A stretch of DNA of 64,000 bases, from positions 372,001 through 436,000 of the forward strand of contig JAJIRX010000871.1 of NCBI GenBank assembly GCA_023853785.1. The letters are read 5' to 3'. The DNA comes from Psilocybe azurescens (taxonomy: Eukaryota; Basidiomycota; Agaricomycetes; Agaricales; Agrocybaceae). Shown one piece after another: positions 34,601 to 47,345 of this stretch. The translations under genes were made by a program, and so were the position numbers. How positions within the stretch are numbered: position 1 is the first letter of the stretch; every line of letters begins with the position of its first letter. Below the pieces are notes generated by a model, which saw nothing but the letters and a program-made list of their open reading frames with translations, did not search any database and had not been told where the DNA came from.

Positions 34601-35957
34601 TCTCGTGCGGGTAGGCACGCGCCAGAGCTCAAGAGGGTCGCGAGAGAGGTCATCGGTACATTTGACAAGGTTTACGAGGAGACTGCGGATGCTGTTGAGG
34701 ACTTCCTAGCCAGATGTAAGTGTAAAACCTTAATGCGTCTTTTTTTTAAAAGAAAAGTGACACAACTGACCGTTGCCGACTTGTCTTCTCTTTTTCTTTT
34801 CCCCCTCTTTTTCAGCGGCGCCAAGGATTTCGGAGGTTGTTCAGGACACGAAAATCCTCCTTCGCCAATCGCGAGAGAAATTAGTGATCACGTGTGTAGT
34901 TCTCGCTTCTCTTCACCCCACACGAGTCGCGCCCCTTGCTCACACCTCGCTGCCATTTATTCTGTCATTTAGTCGTGTCGCAAATGATATTTCATCATAT
35001 GATACCTCCAAGTATCAAGTGTCGGTAGTTCCGAGCTCGACAACTGGAAAACTTTCGTTCTATTTGGGTGAACAAATCACGATCAAGTGGCAGGCTCCCC
35101 ACAAACACTCTCGCAAAGACTGGATTGGTCTGTACCGCGTGAGTCGGCTGGTTACATATATTTCCCTACTCGTTTGACAGGGTCCATTTCCACTAGATTG
35201 GTGCCAATAAGTCGAAGCAAGTAACGAAAACTTCATCGATGGGCATGTGGCTTCCGGTCCACAACGAGGAATGGGACGGGGACGTGCCTCTCGGTTTTGA
35301 CAGGGCTCCGAGTCCCCATCGCGACGCTGAGAAAGGCACCATAACCTTCAAGGGAAACACTCTTCCATGGCTTGTTGGGCGCTATGAGGTAAATAGTTTC
35401 CAGAAATCTTTGTTCCATTTATTGATCCAAAAATGCGCCATTGCAGGTTCGATATCACCACGACGGAAAATACAATGTCATGAGTATGGACGGGCCGATT
35501 GAGATTTACGGCAAGTACTTGCTCTCTTCAATGTTCCCGCAGCTTATTGAAGATCGATCCTTCAGTTGACAAACCGGAAGAAGTAGATTTCCCCACCGTC
35601 AGAGAACTGCTCAAACGCATCGTACCTTTATGCCTCGATGAAGATCCTTCCCTCATACCTCTATCCTGCAAGACATTCAAAAACCTCTCACAACAAGACG
35701 GCGATCTCCCTCTTCACACGTCGGACACCCTTTCGAACTCCGGAATACTGGAAACAGACACAGAGCCAGATCACGAGGATCGCGATCCAGACGACTTTAG
35801 TTTCTGGTCAGAACGCCAGGCCAAGCGAATATGCTCCGCTATCAAGCAGATATTCGACGTAGAATATGCACCGGAGGTCATTGTAGCCGACGCTAACCTG
35901 ACGACGCTGGCGAATCGAATATTGGTGTCTAAAGAGATATTATCCTCCGGTCCCTGA
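31611..35957 (+). CDS. CHO2: phosphatidylethanolamine N-methyltransferase (Cho2)
   Basis: First methylation step of phosphatidylethanolamine to phosphatidylcholine, in the ER membrane (established for Cho2). The ATG at 31611 ([20 protein letters not shown]) leads to [20 protein letters not shown]. Two related membrane methyltransferase segments follow: first [15 protein letters not shown] with [20 protein letters not shown] and [14 protein letters not shown], then [18 protein letters not shown] with [20 protein letters not shown]. The C-terminal part has the Cho2 beta-rich domain ([40 protein letters not shown]) and ends SKEILSSGP. The product is over 900 residues. Exon 1 needs one extra base at GGGGAAAA (31735-31742) to read VWGKTPSGE. 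The next intron appears to be GC-AG (GCAAGT near 31757, TAG near 31818). All other introns are GT-AG and in frame. Confidence 0.93.
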
Positions 35958-36654
35958 TTTCCGACATTCCGACGGCAATTTGGATCAATTGGTGCCGACA
36001 CGTTATGACCCACTTCGGTCACTTACATTTTCCAAATTTGCGCCATTTTCTATTTCTCTACATGTTTTTTCCTCTACTTCATTCCCTTTCCAATGTGTTG
36101 TCAATTTGGGTGGTATATCCTCAATTTAATACTGTTCAAATTGTCCTTCTCGTAGATTACGATAACACATTCGTCAAATCATGTGCGAGCATCGCTTGCA
36201 AGTTGACACTTCTTACACGGACTATAGCGCCCACTGGGAAGATCTGTCAGTCTTGTAACATCATTGAATACTGCAGAATGAATATTCTGGGTTGCGGTCA
36301 TTTGTGAGGCACGATTTCGCCGTGAGCACAGCCCAGATTTGCAGATATGCATAAGTTATGATGACCTTTTGAGCACACAATCCCGAAGATAGTGTGTGAA
36401 GCTCTTCACAGGTTGTGCATCAGATCTCTTGATCTGACCACGAGTTACATTGTTGCGAAAGTACCATCACGGTCACCTTTTGACAAGAGATAAAAGATCA
36501 AGCAATCACAGCTCATGCACAGGTTGCCCGGGTGGAAACGAACGATACAGATTTTTGGTTAGAAATTACGCACTACGGATCAGCGGTTATTACTGATCGT
36601 GAGGTTACCCAGCGCTAAACCAGAGATATCCCCTTTTACGCGTGGCAAAGCTTA
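35958..36654. other. convergent 3' intergenic region
   Basis: Between the 3' ends of CHO2 and the AlkB-like gene; presumably both 3' UTRs. No supported gene. Confidence 0.4.
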
Positions 36655-37912
36655 TTAATGGCGGGAAAGTACACTGATTGAAGATACTCGTTCGACATCC
36701 CGGCAGGTAAGACTATATCGTACACCTCGCTTCAAAGGAGTTCCCCGTTCTATCAAGGACTTAATGAGGGGGTCTCGGAGCCTGTCTAGGTTTGATAAGA
36801 CTACGCCGGGCATGTCTGTTTTTGGAGAAATGACGTCTTCCTCAACTTCTTCGATCCTGGTCAGTCGGTCGGAGTGTCAGAGATGCCAAGCATATAGTCG
36901 GTTTACACTCACCCATGGAGATGAGTTGTGTACATGGTACCAGAAGAAATGACCAGGCTTCGAGGTTCCAACAATATTGATGAGACTGGTGTCGTATTAA
37001 TGGTCTTACCGATTCCGCGAGTAACGGCTCCAATTTCATCGTCTTTCTGGTACTGGTAATAATGAAAGACTGCATGCGAGCCCAGAGATAGAGTGGTGAC
37101 GACAGGATGATACCGAGGTCCATCCTCGTGCGGCTAAAGCGAAGGTTACCACTCAAGCCAGCACGTACGTTAAATTAAAACTAACTCACCATGATTCCTT
37201 GGCCGGGGAGATACTGGGATTAATTTAGCACCTGTCTACCTTATACTGACATAAGTGCTCGGCGTCACCTCATTCATAATAATATGATTAGGTTCTTCAT
37301 GAGCTGACGAATTAAATGCGCCAGTTGCTTTGATGCGTGATATAATATCGGGGCTGATTAGTGGCCGTTATCAAGGCACAATTGTGATTTTAAATGGGAC
37401 CTACTTACTACTTCTGAACGAAAGGTGGGAATGGCTGTGCCACCAATGCACCTTTCGCCGTCATGTCTCCACCTAGAAGGCGTAACACCAAGTTGAACGG
37501 TGTGGGATTAATAATAAGATCGACGAACCCCATATCTGCAGGCTTTGCGATGGCAGTTCCGTGAAGATCAATAAATTAGCAATTAGTAACCATCTAAACT
37601 ATGAAGAAGAAGAAATCAGACAGACCGTCGATTAGAAAGATTTTTCCACTGTGGTTGTGGGGACTCGCGAATCTGTTTTTGATGAACGTTAATGGATTGT
37701 TAGCATAAAGTTACACGAAGTCAATTGAGTCTGGAGTCATTACCTTCTGTATTAAGTACTGTTCTTCTTCAGGCTATATTTCGATCTAAGATAGAGTCTA
37801 GCAAGGTAATTTGGAAGCCTGGTACACTCACTGATATGAAATCTGGTATATAGAAAGTATCTTCCAGTCCATCAATCTGATACTGAGCCAGTGGGATGGC
37901 TACAGTGTCCAT
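36655..37912 (-). CDS. AlkB-family 2-oxoglutarate/Fe(II) dioxygenase, ALKBH6-like
   Basis: Predicted 2OG-dependent oxygenase; ALKBH6 proteins act in nucleic-acid repair or modification, substrate unsettled. The ATG at 37912 (MDTVAIPLAQYQIDGLEDTF) leads to YIPDFISPEEEQYLIQK and, through small exons, IRESPQPQWKNLSNRRLQIW and GGDMTAKGALVAQPFPPF. The core is EEPNHIIMNEYLPGQGIM, then PHEDGPRYHP, giving the HxD iron pair, LSLGSHAVFHYYQ, and THLHGIEE for the distal histidine. RGVRYSLTCRDVERV carries the arginine that binds 2-oxoglutarate. Stop TAA at 36655-36657. About 270 residues, close to ALKBH6. Introns are short GT-AG; I found no frameshift. Confidence 0.88.
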
Positions 37913-39206
37913 TATAGCTAATCCGAGCTCTATCTTATGGACAAAGCTATTCAAGCGAAGGTCAGGAAGGTTGAAGTTGAAGTTTGTTTCAACCTACGTA
38001 GTACTTGCTGATGTTTCTACAGTGCATCCCGTGAGAAAATATTCAAAGTCCGCAAATGCGGCAGTCTTCAAATTTAAACCGGCATACAAACTAGGTATAT
38101 TAATCTTGGCTTTTATCACTTCTACATCAACGGCTGACATAGATTTTGTTGAGCTTTCGATGATTAGGTTTATTACAGACAAGTCTGTAGATGAAAACAG
38201 CGGTATCAAAGGTTCCTTTATTACTGAGAGTGGGGCAATATGTTTAGCCTTGCGAACAATCGGGAAACAGCCTCGTGCATGATTTTATTCGTCTCAGAAC
38301 ACGGATTTCGAGTCTCCGATAGAAGGGTAGCCACATCTATTTTGTTTGACCTCGAATTCCCAGGGGCTGATTCTGGTATTTAAACGATTTCAAGGCAGGG
38401 AAAAATTCCTACAAGGGTTGATTGATCCAGTAGTAGCTCCAAGTAGAAGCTCCAAAGCCTCTGCTAGTGAGCTCACGTCATTAAAGACTTGTGAGTGCGA
38501 AGGGGACTTAGAATCAGTATTCGGACATCGTATCAGCATTCTTTCCCCGATACCATGGCTTGGATACCAAGTTTCCAAATTGTTCGGCTCGTCCCTGAGT
38601 CCCTGCTCTCTTCATGGTCACAACTTTCCACGCAACCAGTTGAGTAATCTTAAGTAACACATTGATCTTAATTGTTAAAAAATGTCCATCGGAAACGTGT
38701 ATTGCCCTTGTCGTGTAGCAGTATCGCCGTGTGACGTTTTGAAAGGAACCGTTAGCCCACTCCACTGTCGCCTCTACTCTGGCTGAACTTTCCATTGAGT
38801 CTTCATGACACCGATGTCACTGAGAAAGTCGTCGGTGTTTGGCCGAAGAGAGGCTCGCGGGTCCAAGTAGATCTGGATCATTTACGTATCATGAATACGT
38901 CGACCTAAAGCTTTCCTTGTCCTGACTTGAGAGCATTGCCACAGGACTTAATGGGTATGATGCAATTTAGACTTCTGACGGCCACGAGAAACCAGCCAAG
39001 AGATCGATTGTTTTGGGGGTTGCTCGACCCTGCAGAGCCGTTGACGTGGACTGGAAAAGCATCGCGGAAACATCCGAAATTAGGATTCAACTTTATTCCA
39101 TGAACAGCTCACGGTTGCATTGCGAATTAAAAGATTTACATTAATGAGTCCGACCATCTAAATAAATTGAACTGGGTCGTCATTTTGATTCCGGCCTACA
39201 CGCGTT
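37913..39206. other. no recognised gene; possible unresolved minus-strand exons
   Basis: Minus-strand open pieces at about 37994-38209 (INLIIESSTKSMSAVDVEV), 38390-38578 and 38514-38795 (MESSARVEATVEWANGS) could be exons of one gene, but I cannot join them convincingly or name a domain. Confidence 0.35.
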
Positions 39207-39569
39207 TTACAAATTAAATTTCCCCGAATATGACCTCGAGACAGAAGAAACGACGTACGCATTAACTGGAGTGTATGCACACGGATAACCGCGTCGGTTA
39301 CAATTTGCGCAGGAGGGTCGCATCCCATCGCATTTTAATTTGCGACCTAGCGTTCGACATGGATAACTATAGTCAGATACATCTTCGTGATAAATTTTCA
39401 TTAACCACTTACCTCGACAGAATTGGCAGGCCATCGGTGTTCTTTTTGGTGTTCTTGGGCCATCGTACTGAGACCCTTGGTAAGGCTACCCAGTGGTGAG
39501 TGACTATCAGGGACCTCAATTTTGCGGGTCATTTACCTCTGAAGAAGGGTTTACTTGAGAGGATGACAT
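39207..39569 (-). CDS. short Zn(II)2Cys6 DNA-binding protein, possibly truncated
   Basis: Predicted fungal transcription factor consisting of little beyond its zinc cluster. The ATG at 39569 gives MSSSQVNPSSE. A GT-AG intron (GTAAAT...GGGTAG) joins PYQGSQYDGPRTPKRTPMAC. The second intron, about 110 nt, splits the cluster after CQFCR. The last exon gives GRKLKCDGMRPSCANCNRRG and YPCAYTPVNA, completing the CX2CX6CX5-9CX2CX6-8C pattern. It ends soon after at SGKFNL. Most such factors are longer, so a downstream exon may be missed (GTACGT is a possible donor after PVNA) or the gene is truncated. Two 36-bp-period repeats lie just upstream. Confidence 0.65.
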
Positions 39570-39584
39570 TGACACTTGGAGAGG

Positions 39585-39643
39585 TTGTTTATGGCGGTCG
39601 TTTGTGAATCTTTGGGAGGTTTGTTTATGACGGTCGTTTGTGA
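39585..39643. repeat. tandem 23-bp direct repeat upstream of the Zn2Cys6 gene
   Basis: Copies at 39585-39607 and 39621-39643 (TTGTTTATGRCGGTCGTTT core) match at 22 of 23 bases with a 36-bp period. They sit 15-75 bp upstream of the Zn2Cys6 start codon and could be regulator-binding repeats; inference only. Confidence 0.45.
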
Positions 39644-42600
39644 CTTGCTCACCTTTTATGCGTTTACATGTACCCTTATGTTTGCACGCCTGAGCTACAA
39701 GTTTCGCATGGATCAGCATGAAGGGGGTTTATAAATTTCCGTGTGAGTTTATGGTTTTCAATCTACAGCAAACTGAATGAGATCTCTCCAATGGGTGAAC
39801 CCTATCAGACCCTATCTCATGATTCGGTGTTCAGACTGGTTGGTAAGATTATGTACTCGGTGGCTTCGGAGCCAGTACTTGCGTTTCAACTTAATCTAAT
39901 CTACTGTAAGAGCGCATCCCTCTCCATTTGGAAGGAACTGGCGCCTACTCTCCAAGTGAATTTACAGTGACCCAATCCGGTGTCCGAGGGGAGTCTAGGG
40001 TTATTTGTGTTTTCGAGCCGATATCCGGTAACGTTCACAAGGTGCGCTACATGAGGAAACTCTACGCTGCAGGCAAGGAAGGCATTTTCTTTTTATTTAA
40101 ATTCTTATATCATCATATATGATAGAATATCTTGAAGTCTGCACTGCACAGCCTATGTATCTCGCATGTCAAGGGCCCCGGGCAGATGCACATCTCTTGT
40201 TCGGAAGACAAGGGGTCTCCGATTGTCCCTGGTCAGTTAGTGGTAGATAAAGCGTACGAGCTGCCATTGAAGACCTAGACACGGATGCTGCTCCATTGGT
40301 CGATTGTAACTATGAAAGATGAAGTTGGACATTGAAGATGTTTGCTCAAGATGATCGATTCGATGAAGTGTCACCAGACACGACATGTGTTATGAGCTAA
40401 TAATAGATATTTGTGTGCTTCCATGTTTAAAACTCAAATAATCGTCTAACAAAATAAGTGTACGCTCACGAGGGCTCATGTTTCCAGCTTTGCAGCTACT
40501 ATACATATAGACATCTCGTGGATCCCGATAAAGGGACTACGGCTCGATATTCAGGTATACAGTCTGCAGGATCAGGAACTTCCTTGCAGTACAAACTTGG
40601 TACAACTCATCCTGTCCCAGAGAATGTTTCGTTGATGTACCCGCGGCGAGTGATAAGATTCACGTTTTGGTCGTACTGAAGCTTATTTGACGTACTGTCG
40701 ATCTCCTCTTTTCCCGTAAATGATACTCTTGTTAGAGCTCAGAGAAAAGCAGTATCAAGAGTGTTACACGTATCTTTACATATAGGGATTTATGGATATC
40801 AAGAGGCGTGGTATATCCGCGATGGGTAAGAGAGCCAGTACAAGGATTTTCACTATATACACCATATTTCCCATGATTGAAGTTCAACGTCTCAAGGACG
40901 GTGAAAAATACACTGCCAAGGATATAAGTCACTTATAACTCATCGCTCAGACTCATCAGTGAGAGCTCAAATTCTATCTACCTCTTCTGGCCAACATATC
41001 TTTCGGTCTAGAACTTCAAATTGTTCAAAGCCGCGAGGCATTTTACCCTGTTTAATTTGTCATGTATGTCAATTATGTCAATCAATTGAATACTCGAACC
41101 TCACAATGTAGGCTTGATTTTGGATATTCACGGGGGTGAGAGTTCTATCGATAGTTCTGGTAGTGTTGTGATCTTGATGGGTAATCAGTTTGCCAAGCAT
41201 CTGTTACACGAACCTGCCCCTGACTTACCATTCACCTACATATATCCAAATCTCACAGGAGTGGGCAGATCTTCGATTTGGTTACGTTTCTGCTGCCCAA
41301 ATTTTTTCAGTTTTTCATCCTGAGAGACCCTGCTCCATGAGGCTGGATTTGGGGCGGAGTTTATCGAACTTGGCTACAACCACACTGACCAGACTGACTG
41401 CGGAACTAGCAGGGAAAAAGCTCAACACGATAAAGAGCCCACTTACTCGGATTTAGATACACAGGATTCCTAGTATCTTTGAGGCACAAATGAATACATC
41501 CCGCTAATGATAAATCTGAGTCGGAGCGTGTAGGATACTGCGGCATACTCTCACCCAGAAGCGATTGACATAGAGCATGAACTTCTTAAAGCACCATGTT
41601 CCACGGGTTTCTGAAACTCACGCCAATGGTGAGAGCCAAGAGTGATTTAGACAAGTTCTTAAGCAGTTCACAGCGAGGTTAAGACCACATTCCCGGGTCA
41701 AAATACCACGATGGTAAGACCAGGTACTACACCGTAGAAATTTACGGTGAAAAATATGATAGAGCAGAGTCAATGCAGTGCTAGTTGCCAAGGTCATGAC
41801 TCATGACTCCACGGAAAATATTCCCCAGATGATTGATCGAATGCGAGGCACGAAACATAAGGATATCTGATTACGTGCCGCATTGCAGCCGCGGTAATCG
41901 ATGACGTTAAGCCTGCATAAATGCAATGTAAAGCTTAGCGCAAAGAAAATGAATTGAACTTCACCTACTTTTACGAACTGAAATTGGGACGATTTCAGCG
42001 TGGGTATGGCAGGCATGGGCCTCGTGGCTACTCATGGGTAGATGTGGTATTTTCTGTTCAGAATAAATAACTGCGAACGATGTGTAACTTGAATATTTTT
42101 GGCATAAAGTAGGATCATAAGACTCAAGAATTGCAAGCTCCAGACATATTCCCCAAGAATTTCGTGATGGATACGCTGACTAGAGGTGTATATATGTTAC
42201 TCCGGGATCTGAGACCATAGCGGGTCGTTAATATTCTGACAGATGTTCAAGTGTAGCTCCCGTGCTACATGTCTGGCGCTTCCATCTACCAGGTTCTCGG
42301 ATGGTGGGATTATTCTTCAACTTCTTCCAGCATTAGAAATTTCCTAAGTATTAGCGACAATGAGCCTTCGCAGATTACTTCGATTGCCAAACAGGCAAGT
42401 AACGCAACAAGGAGCCAAACCCGAGATATCCAAAGTCCCGTCTCATGATATTTCCAGGTATCCAGCAGTCGGCATTCCAGCTATTGATCGCCGTTGGGTT
42501 AATCGTTGATATGATCTTTGTCAGCTCCTTGTTTTTCGGATGTATTTATAGAGTCTCTCGACACCGAGAGGCGGACAGCAGAGGGCGCTACACAATCCTG

Positions 42601-45269
42601 TTCAAGCCGCCTTCAGTAATTCTGGACCGAAGCCTGTCAACCTTAACCAAACCAAAAATTTTCGTTAAAGACAGATTCTGCTAAGTCTATGTTTGGGGAT
42701 GAGTACCCTTCTCATTGTGAAACTGCTATGAGAGTATCTGTCGGTTGGCCGGCCGTAAAGTGCGTAAGCATTCTGCGGGATCGAAGTGTATAACGCAAAT
42801 TACGCTACGCAAGCAAGCAACGATCCGAATGTTGAGACTGATCTACAAGGGCAGATATAAAGAGCAAATATGTGAAATAGGGAAAAACATGTTGATTATG
42901 GCATAACACGTACCGTCAAATTAATGGGGATGACCAACGGACCCGTGCGCTTCGCTCGGCTCATCGGCTTGTTCAGGCTTCAGCTCGACTGACTACAATC
43001 CCAGGGGTTCTTTTTATATGGGAGTTACATGGTACCCAATTGATGGATAAGCTATTCTGACATAATATAGTTCGGAAATGCACGGCACTGTGTCACCCAA
43101 TGACGAGAAGCACCATGCTAAGCACCTACCCTGGAAAGTATATAATACAAAGCGAGGATTTCTAAAGCCTCACCGGTGTACAAGACAATTATGGTGATGC
43201 TCTTTGAATGAATTGCCAAAGACCAAGACTCTCTCAAAAGATAAGATCTAGCTATAATTCCGTGGTTTCATGCATACGATTCGCAGTTCTTTCAGCGTGA
43301 AGATACACCATGCGTAGGAGGGGGAAGTTCTTCTGAAGAAATGATTGTAGCAAAGCGACGGCTACTAGCTGTACTGTGGGGCGTCATATTTATGTATTTT
43401 CAGAATGATTGCCCCGTATTTCGAAGACCCGTCATTCCCTTAGCGGGCCGGATGTGGGGCATGTCTCAAATAGGAAATTATTCCTAGATGCGCCACAATC
43501 GGCGACGGTGGATGGATGGATGGGTGGCAGTTTCGGCTTGCTTGTACGCAATAACACATGGCCTACTCAAGACAGCACAGTCTAGAGTTTACTTTTCAAC
43601 GTCGATCTATGTTTCCAAAACCTGCACCACTACAGGTTGCAGAGCACGGCTCAGTGACAAATCCGTGTTACCGACTGCGCACGGCATTCGAATATCATCG
43701 GGTAATTGAACGTATGTTTTTAAATCATAGATCAGATACCTTCTCTAATTAGTTCACTTATTATTTTCCCAACATGTAGACAGTTTGTTCCAAATACCTA
43801 TGGGTGCTGATGGGGACGCTTTAAATCCTCCTAGGGTTTATTCGTGAACTGCTGCCGATGTGTACCTTGGATACTTTTCTTAACCATAAGCTTAGGTTTT
43901 AATACATAGCATATTTTCTTTAGAAGTATTAGCCTACTCAGCCAATGATGGAACGTCGATTGAAGTCAACTCTTCCGTGACAGCACTCAAATACTATAAG
44001 CCACAGGTTAGGCGGTCATAGCGGGTGCTTTGAATACAGATCTTTGCAACAGATAAAAAATGCTATTGATATCACCGTAAAAAATGCCAGATTAGTCGTT
44101 ACTAAGATCTATGAAACATGACAAAGAAACTCACCCGATGAAATCGCGCCCGGCCCACATCTTCATCTCAAGCAGTCTAACCATGAGTTTTCAGGTGTTT
44201 TGGTACTACAGAACTCGGAACGAAGCTATTCCTGCCCAATTAAGAATGTCCAATCTTCTCATTGTCGGTCATTGGCAAATCTTGTAGTTGTCCGAGAATG
44301 CCGAGTGGTCAATTTTTTGAAAGCAATGACTAATTACGATATCATCTGAAAACATTCTCAGAGATACGGCATTTGCTGATTTCCCGGACATAGTATGCTC
44401 CAGCTCAACCCAACATGCAGTCGAATATTTTACGACCTCACTGCTTCCATTGGAACGGAATCGGATGTCGGATGTCGGAGGAGCCATTTGGCGTGCCGCC
44501 GGCCGTGTAGCACCAAGTAGGACCTCGTTGCCAACTTTGATCTCTTTACCTTACACTCATGTATCTGCAGGCATAAGATGCCCGAGGGCCAACTATGGAC
44601 TAAACTCACAGTTACAAGATGCTATGTTGGACTGGTGTGTAAGTTAGGTGGTTACTAGCAAAGCGGATTGCACAGTGCCAACTGGTACTGAAGGGTGAGC
44701 AGCTGTGTTTATATCATCTGATTATTGCCGAGTTAGCTCATATCTCGTTTCTATCTATACATATTCTTTCTTACCGAGGGTATAATATTTGATGAAGATG
44801 CAGTCCAGAGAATTTCCAACAGCATTGACTGAGTCTGTTCCACGAAGAACCGGGATTGGTTGGTACAATAACTGAATCGAAGTCGGTGACTCGGGCACGG
44901 GGCGAATTGGAGATACTCCATAGCACTAGCCAAGCCATTATTTTTCACTTAAACTGCTTTCGATGAGCAGTGCTGTCACTGATCAGAGCAGGAGCAGATG
45001 ACATTGCTTTCAGTGCCTCTCAGTGCCTGTCCATCATCAATGGTGTTGTTTTTCTTCGGCTTATTCACGGACCGCACTCGGACCCCTGATTCGCTGACGC
45101 GGCACGTATGATGCACGCCTCAAACATGCAGCTGGAAGGTTCATGTTCGCAAAAGGAATGCACTGGTTCCCTTCCTCCCCAACAGTCATCTGCATCAGAT
45201 TTCACTCTCTAGATATCTCTCTGTCGCTTTCGTTAATAGACGCAACTCGCTATCAATCTTTCATTCAAC
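39644..45269. other. gene-poor stretch of 5.6 kb
   Basis: No open frame here exceeds about 90 codons and none carries a domain I recognise. Weak hints only: GLILDIHGGESSIDSSGS near 41110 recalls a ricin-B lectin repeat, and FQLLIAVGLIVDMIFVSSLF near 42470 is a membrane-like segment as in the many DUF6533/6534-type fungal proteins. These may be decayed genes. The final 100-200 bp before 45270 should hold the promoter of the APH-like gene. Confidence 0.4.
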
Positions 45270-46691
45270 ATGGCTCCTATCAGTGATAATTGGCCAGATG
45301 TCGCCGCATCTCTCGACATGATGGAACCAGAATATGTCAATCGGGTCATTTCTATGGTCGAGCAACTCAAACCACATCATCGATCCATTGAATCCTATGC
45401 CACCTCTTTACACCCACGACGACTTTCATGTCAACTCGTAGAGCATTACACATGGGGCCAGTCGTTCGTTGTCTTTGAACTCCTTTTCTCCGACAACGTG
45501 TCTTGGATCATTCGTTTCGGCATGCGTCCTATGGATGCTTACTTCAACACTGCTGCGCAGCTCGAGCGTAAAATACTCAATGAAGTAGCGGCACTTCATC
45601 TCGTCCGACAACGCACGACCATCCCCATCCCCGAAATAATCTCATATCACGCCCACCCATCTCCTTTCAATCCGCTGGGTCCTGACTTTCCCGCATTTGT
45701 ACTCATGACTGCAATTACCGGGATGACAATTGAAGATTGCGGGATTTCCATCGAGGAATTGGGCTCCGAGTACGATGTCACAGGAGAAGTCTCCGATCCA
45801 TTAGGGGGTGATGAAAGCAAGCGCCCGATTCTACAACGTTATTTGCGCGATATCGCCGACATACATGTCCAACTAAGCCGCATTACATTCGATCGGATTG
45901 GGTCCTTCATGATTGACGCTCAGGGCGAGGTTTCGGTAGGTCCAGGGGCAGATTTCGGGCTTGGCCCCTTCGACTGCGCAAAAGACTACTTCGCAATTCA
46001 GGCCGAAGCGTATGAGAAACTTGCGATGGCAGCAGGGTTTGACGAAGAAGCTGACGAAGGAGAAAGTGCGGATGCTGCACAGCTTAAGCGTCGGTTTGTC
46101 GCCTCGTTATGGCGCCAAGCGATGATGCCACTTGTTGACGAACGCGATGATCGAGGACCCTTTCCCATGCGGCACGGAGACTTACACAGCGACAACGTTC
46201 TCGTCGACGAGACGGGTCACATCGTTGGCGTGTTAGACTGGGATTGTGCCGGTACAGTCCCTTGGGAAGCATTCGCTGTCCCAACATTCGAAGTCTCCGG
46301 CCATTTCTCGGACTCTGACACGGTTTCGACTTATTCAAATTCTTCTTCCGAATCCACCTCTTCTTTAATGTCACGCAGCCGCTCCGTCATTCACAACGTC
46401 TTCAATCGCGAACTCGCTGTTGCGGAATCGCAGGATGGCGTCGTGCTCGTTAAACCCGCATCCGGGCGGAGCCTTGCGGCGCTCCACGACTCTGACGCGG
46501 GCCATGTCGGAGCATACTTGGCGTACTGGATGTACTCACTCGCTTGCGACTACGACCAAACTGGGCGGGCTCTCCATAGAATGCTGGGCTCCGATGACGA
46601 TATAGATCAAGACTTCGAAAAATTCGCCAAAGAGGTGGGCAACATGGAGCTACACGAAAACTACGAAGACGACAGCCTCCTACAGGCCTAA
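45270..46691 (+). CDS. single-exon APH-fold phosphotransferase-like protein
   Basis: Predicted kinase-like protein of the aminoglycoside phosphotransferase family (473 residues); substrate unknown. The first ATG (MAPISDNWPDVAASLDMMEP) follows 'caaca'. The N-lobe contains WGQSFVVFELLFSDNVSWII and a helix QLERKILNEVAALHLVRQ. The catalytic loop is MRHGDLHSDNVLVD (HGD and N present) and the metal site VGVLDWDCAGTVPWEAFA. A Ser-rich insert (about residues 350-375, STYSNSSSESTSSLMSRS) is unusual and may be a flexible phosphorylation-prone loop. The C-terminus is acidic. No intron is needed, unlike nearly all neighbours. It is not closely similar by eye to the APH-like gene at 12969. Confidence 0.82.
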   Translation: MAPISDNWPDVAASLDMMEPEYVNRVISMVEQLKPHHRSIESYATSLHPRRLSCQLVEHYTWGQSFVVFELLFSDNVSWIIRFGMRPMDAYFNTAAQLERKILNEVAALHLVRQRTTIPIPEIISYHAHPSPFNPLGPDFPAFVLMTAITGMTIEDCGISIEELGSEYDVTGEVSDPLGGDESKRPILQRYLRDIADIHVQLSRITFDRIGSFMIDAQGEVSVGPGADFGLGPFDCAKDYFAIQAEAYEKLAMAAGFDEEADEGESADAAQLKRRFVASLWRQAMMPLVDERDDRGPFPMRHGDLHSDNVLVDETGHIVGVLDWDCAGTVPWEAFAVPTFEVSGHFSDSDTVSTYSNSSSESTSSLMSRSRSVIHNVFNRELAVAESQDGVVLVKPASGRSLAALHDSDAGHVGAYLAYWMYSLACDYDQTGRALHRMLGSDDDIDQDFEKFAKEVGNMELHENYEDDSLLQA

Positions 46692-47345
46692 AATTTATTG
46701 GACTGGCTCCCCAGTGGTTCCTTCGCTTCTGGTTGATCCTGGAGATCGCGTGCAACTGAAATCTAACAGGACTAAAATCATTTGTAACATATTTCAATCA
46801 TGCTCTTTTATATTCAATGTATTTAAATCTAACTTGTATATCTATCATCGACTGAAGACTCTTTTGTATTCTCCATTGTACTGCCACTTTTTTCCGTTAA
46901 TTCCTTCCTATCACATTCTCCACCTGGAATTGACCTGGATTGCTCTTCTTTGGTTCTTCTGTGGTCATATTTTTACTAGCACGTTCTTTCCGGGGCCTAC
47001 GCTTTTAACACCATTCTTCATATTTTGTATATAGATCAGGATTCGCTCCAGGCAGTAACAGTAGACTGTACTTTAGAGTGCATGAAGCTCGCAAACTAAC
47101 AATTCGACAAGTACTTATATTCGGGTGAGAATTAGATCGTCCAAGCTTTGCGCAGATGCCGGTCCAAGTAATGCTTTAATATTTATAACAGGGACAAGCT
47201 TAAATTTTGATGAGTCTTCAATGGGTCTTTGCGATTACATCAGCCTAGTACCAAGCGAACTTTCCTGAAGTTCTCAAACTTGACACGGCCTATTCTTGTC
47301 ATTTTGTATCTACTTAGGTGCTTGAAGCTTTGTGCTCAAAAACCC
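46692..47345. other. no supported gene
   Basis: T-rich DNA, probably 3' UTR of the APH-like gene and the promoter of the small gene at 47346. Confidence 0.35.

Noticed and set aside
39743..40130. Two short plus-strand frames (75 and 64 codons) as exons of a gene
   Set aside because: No domain and no consistent splice join.
46084..46797. Minus-strand frames opposite the APH-like gene
   Set aside because: Antisense shadows of an intact single-exon gene.
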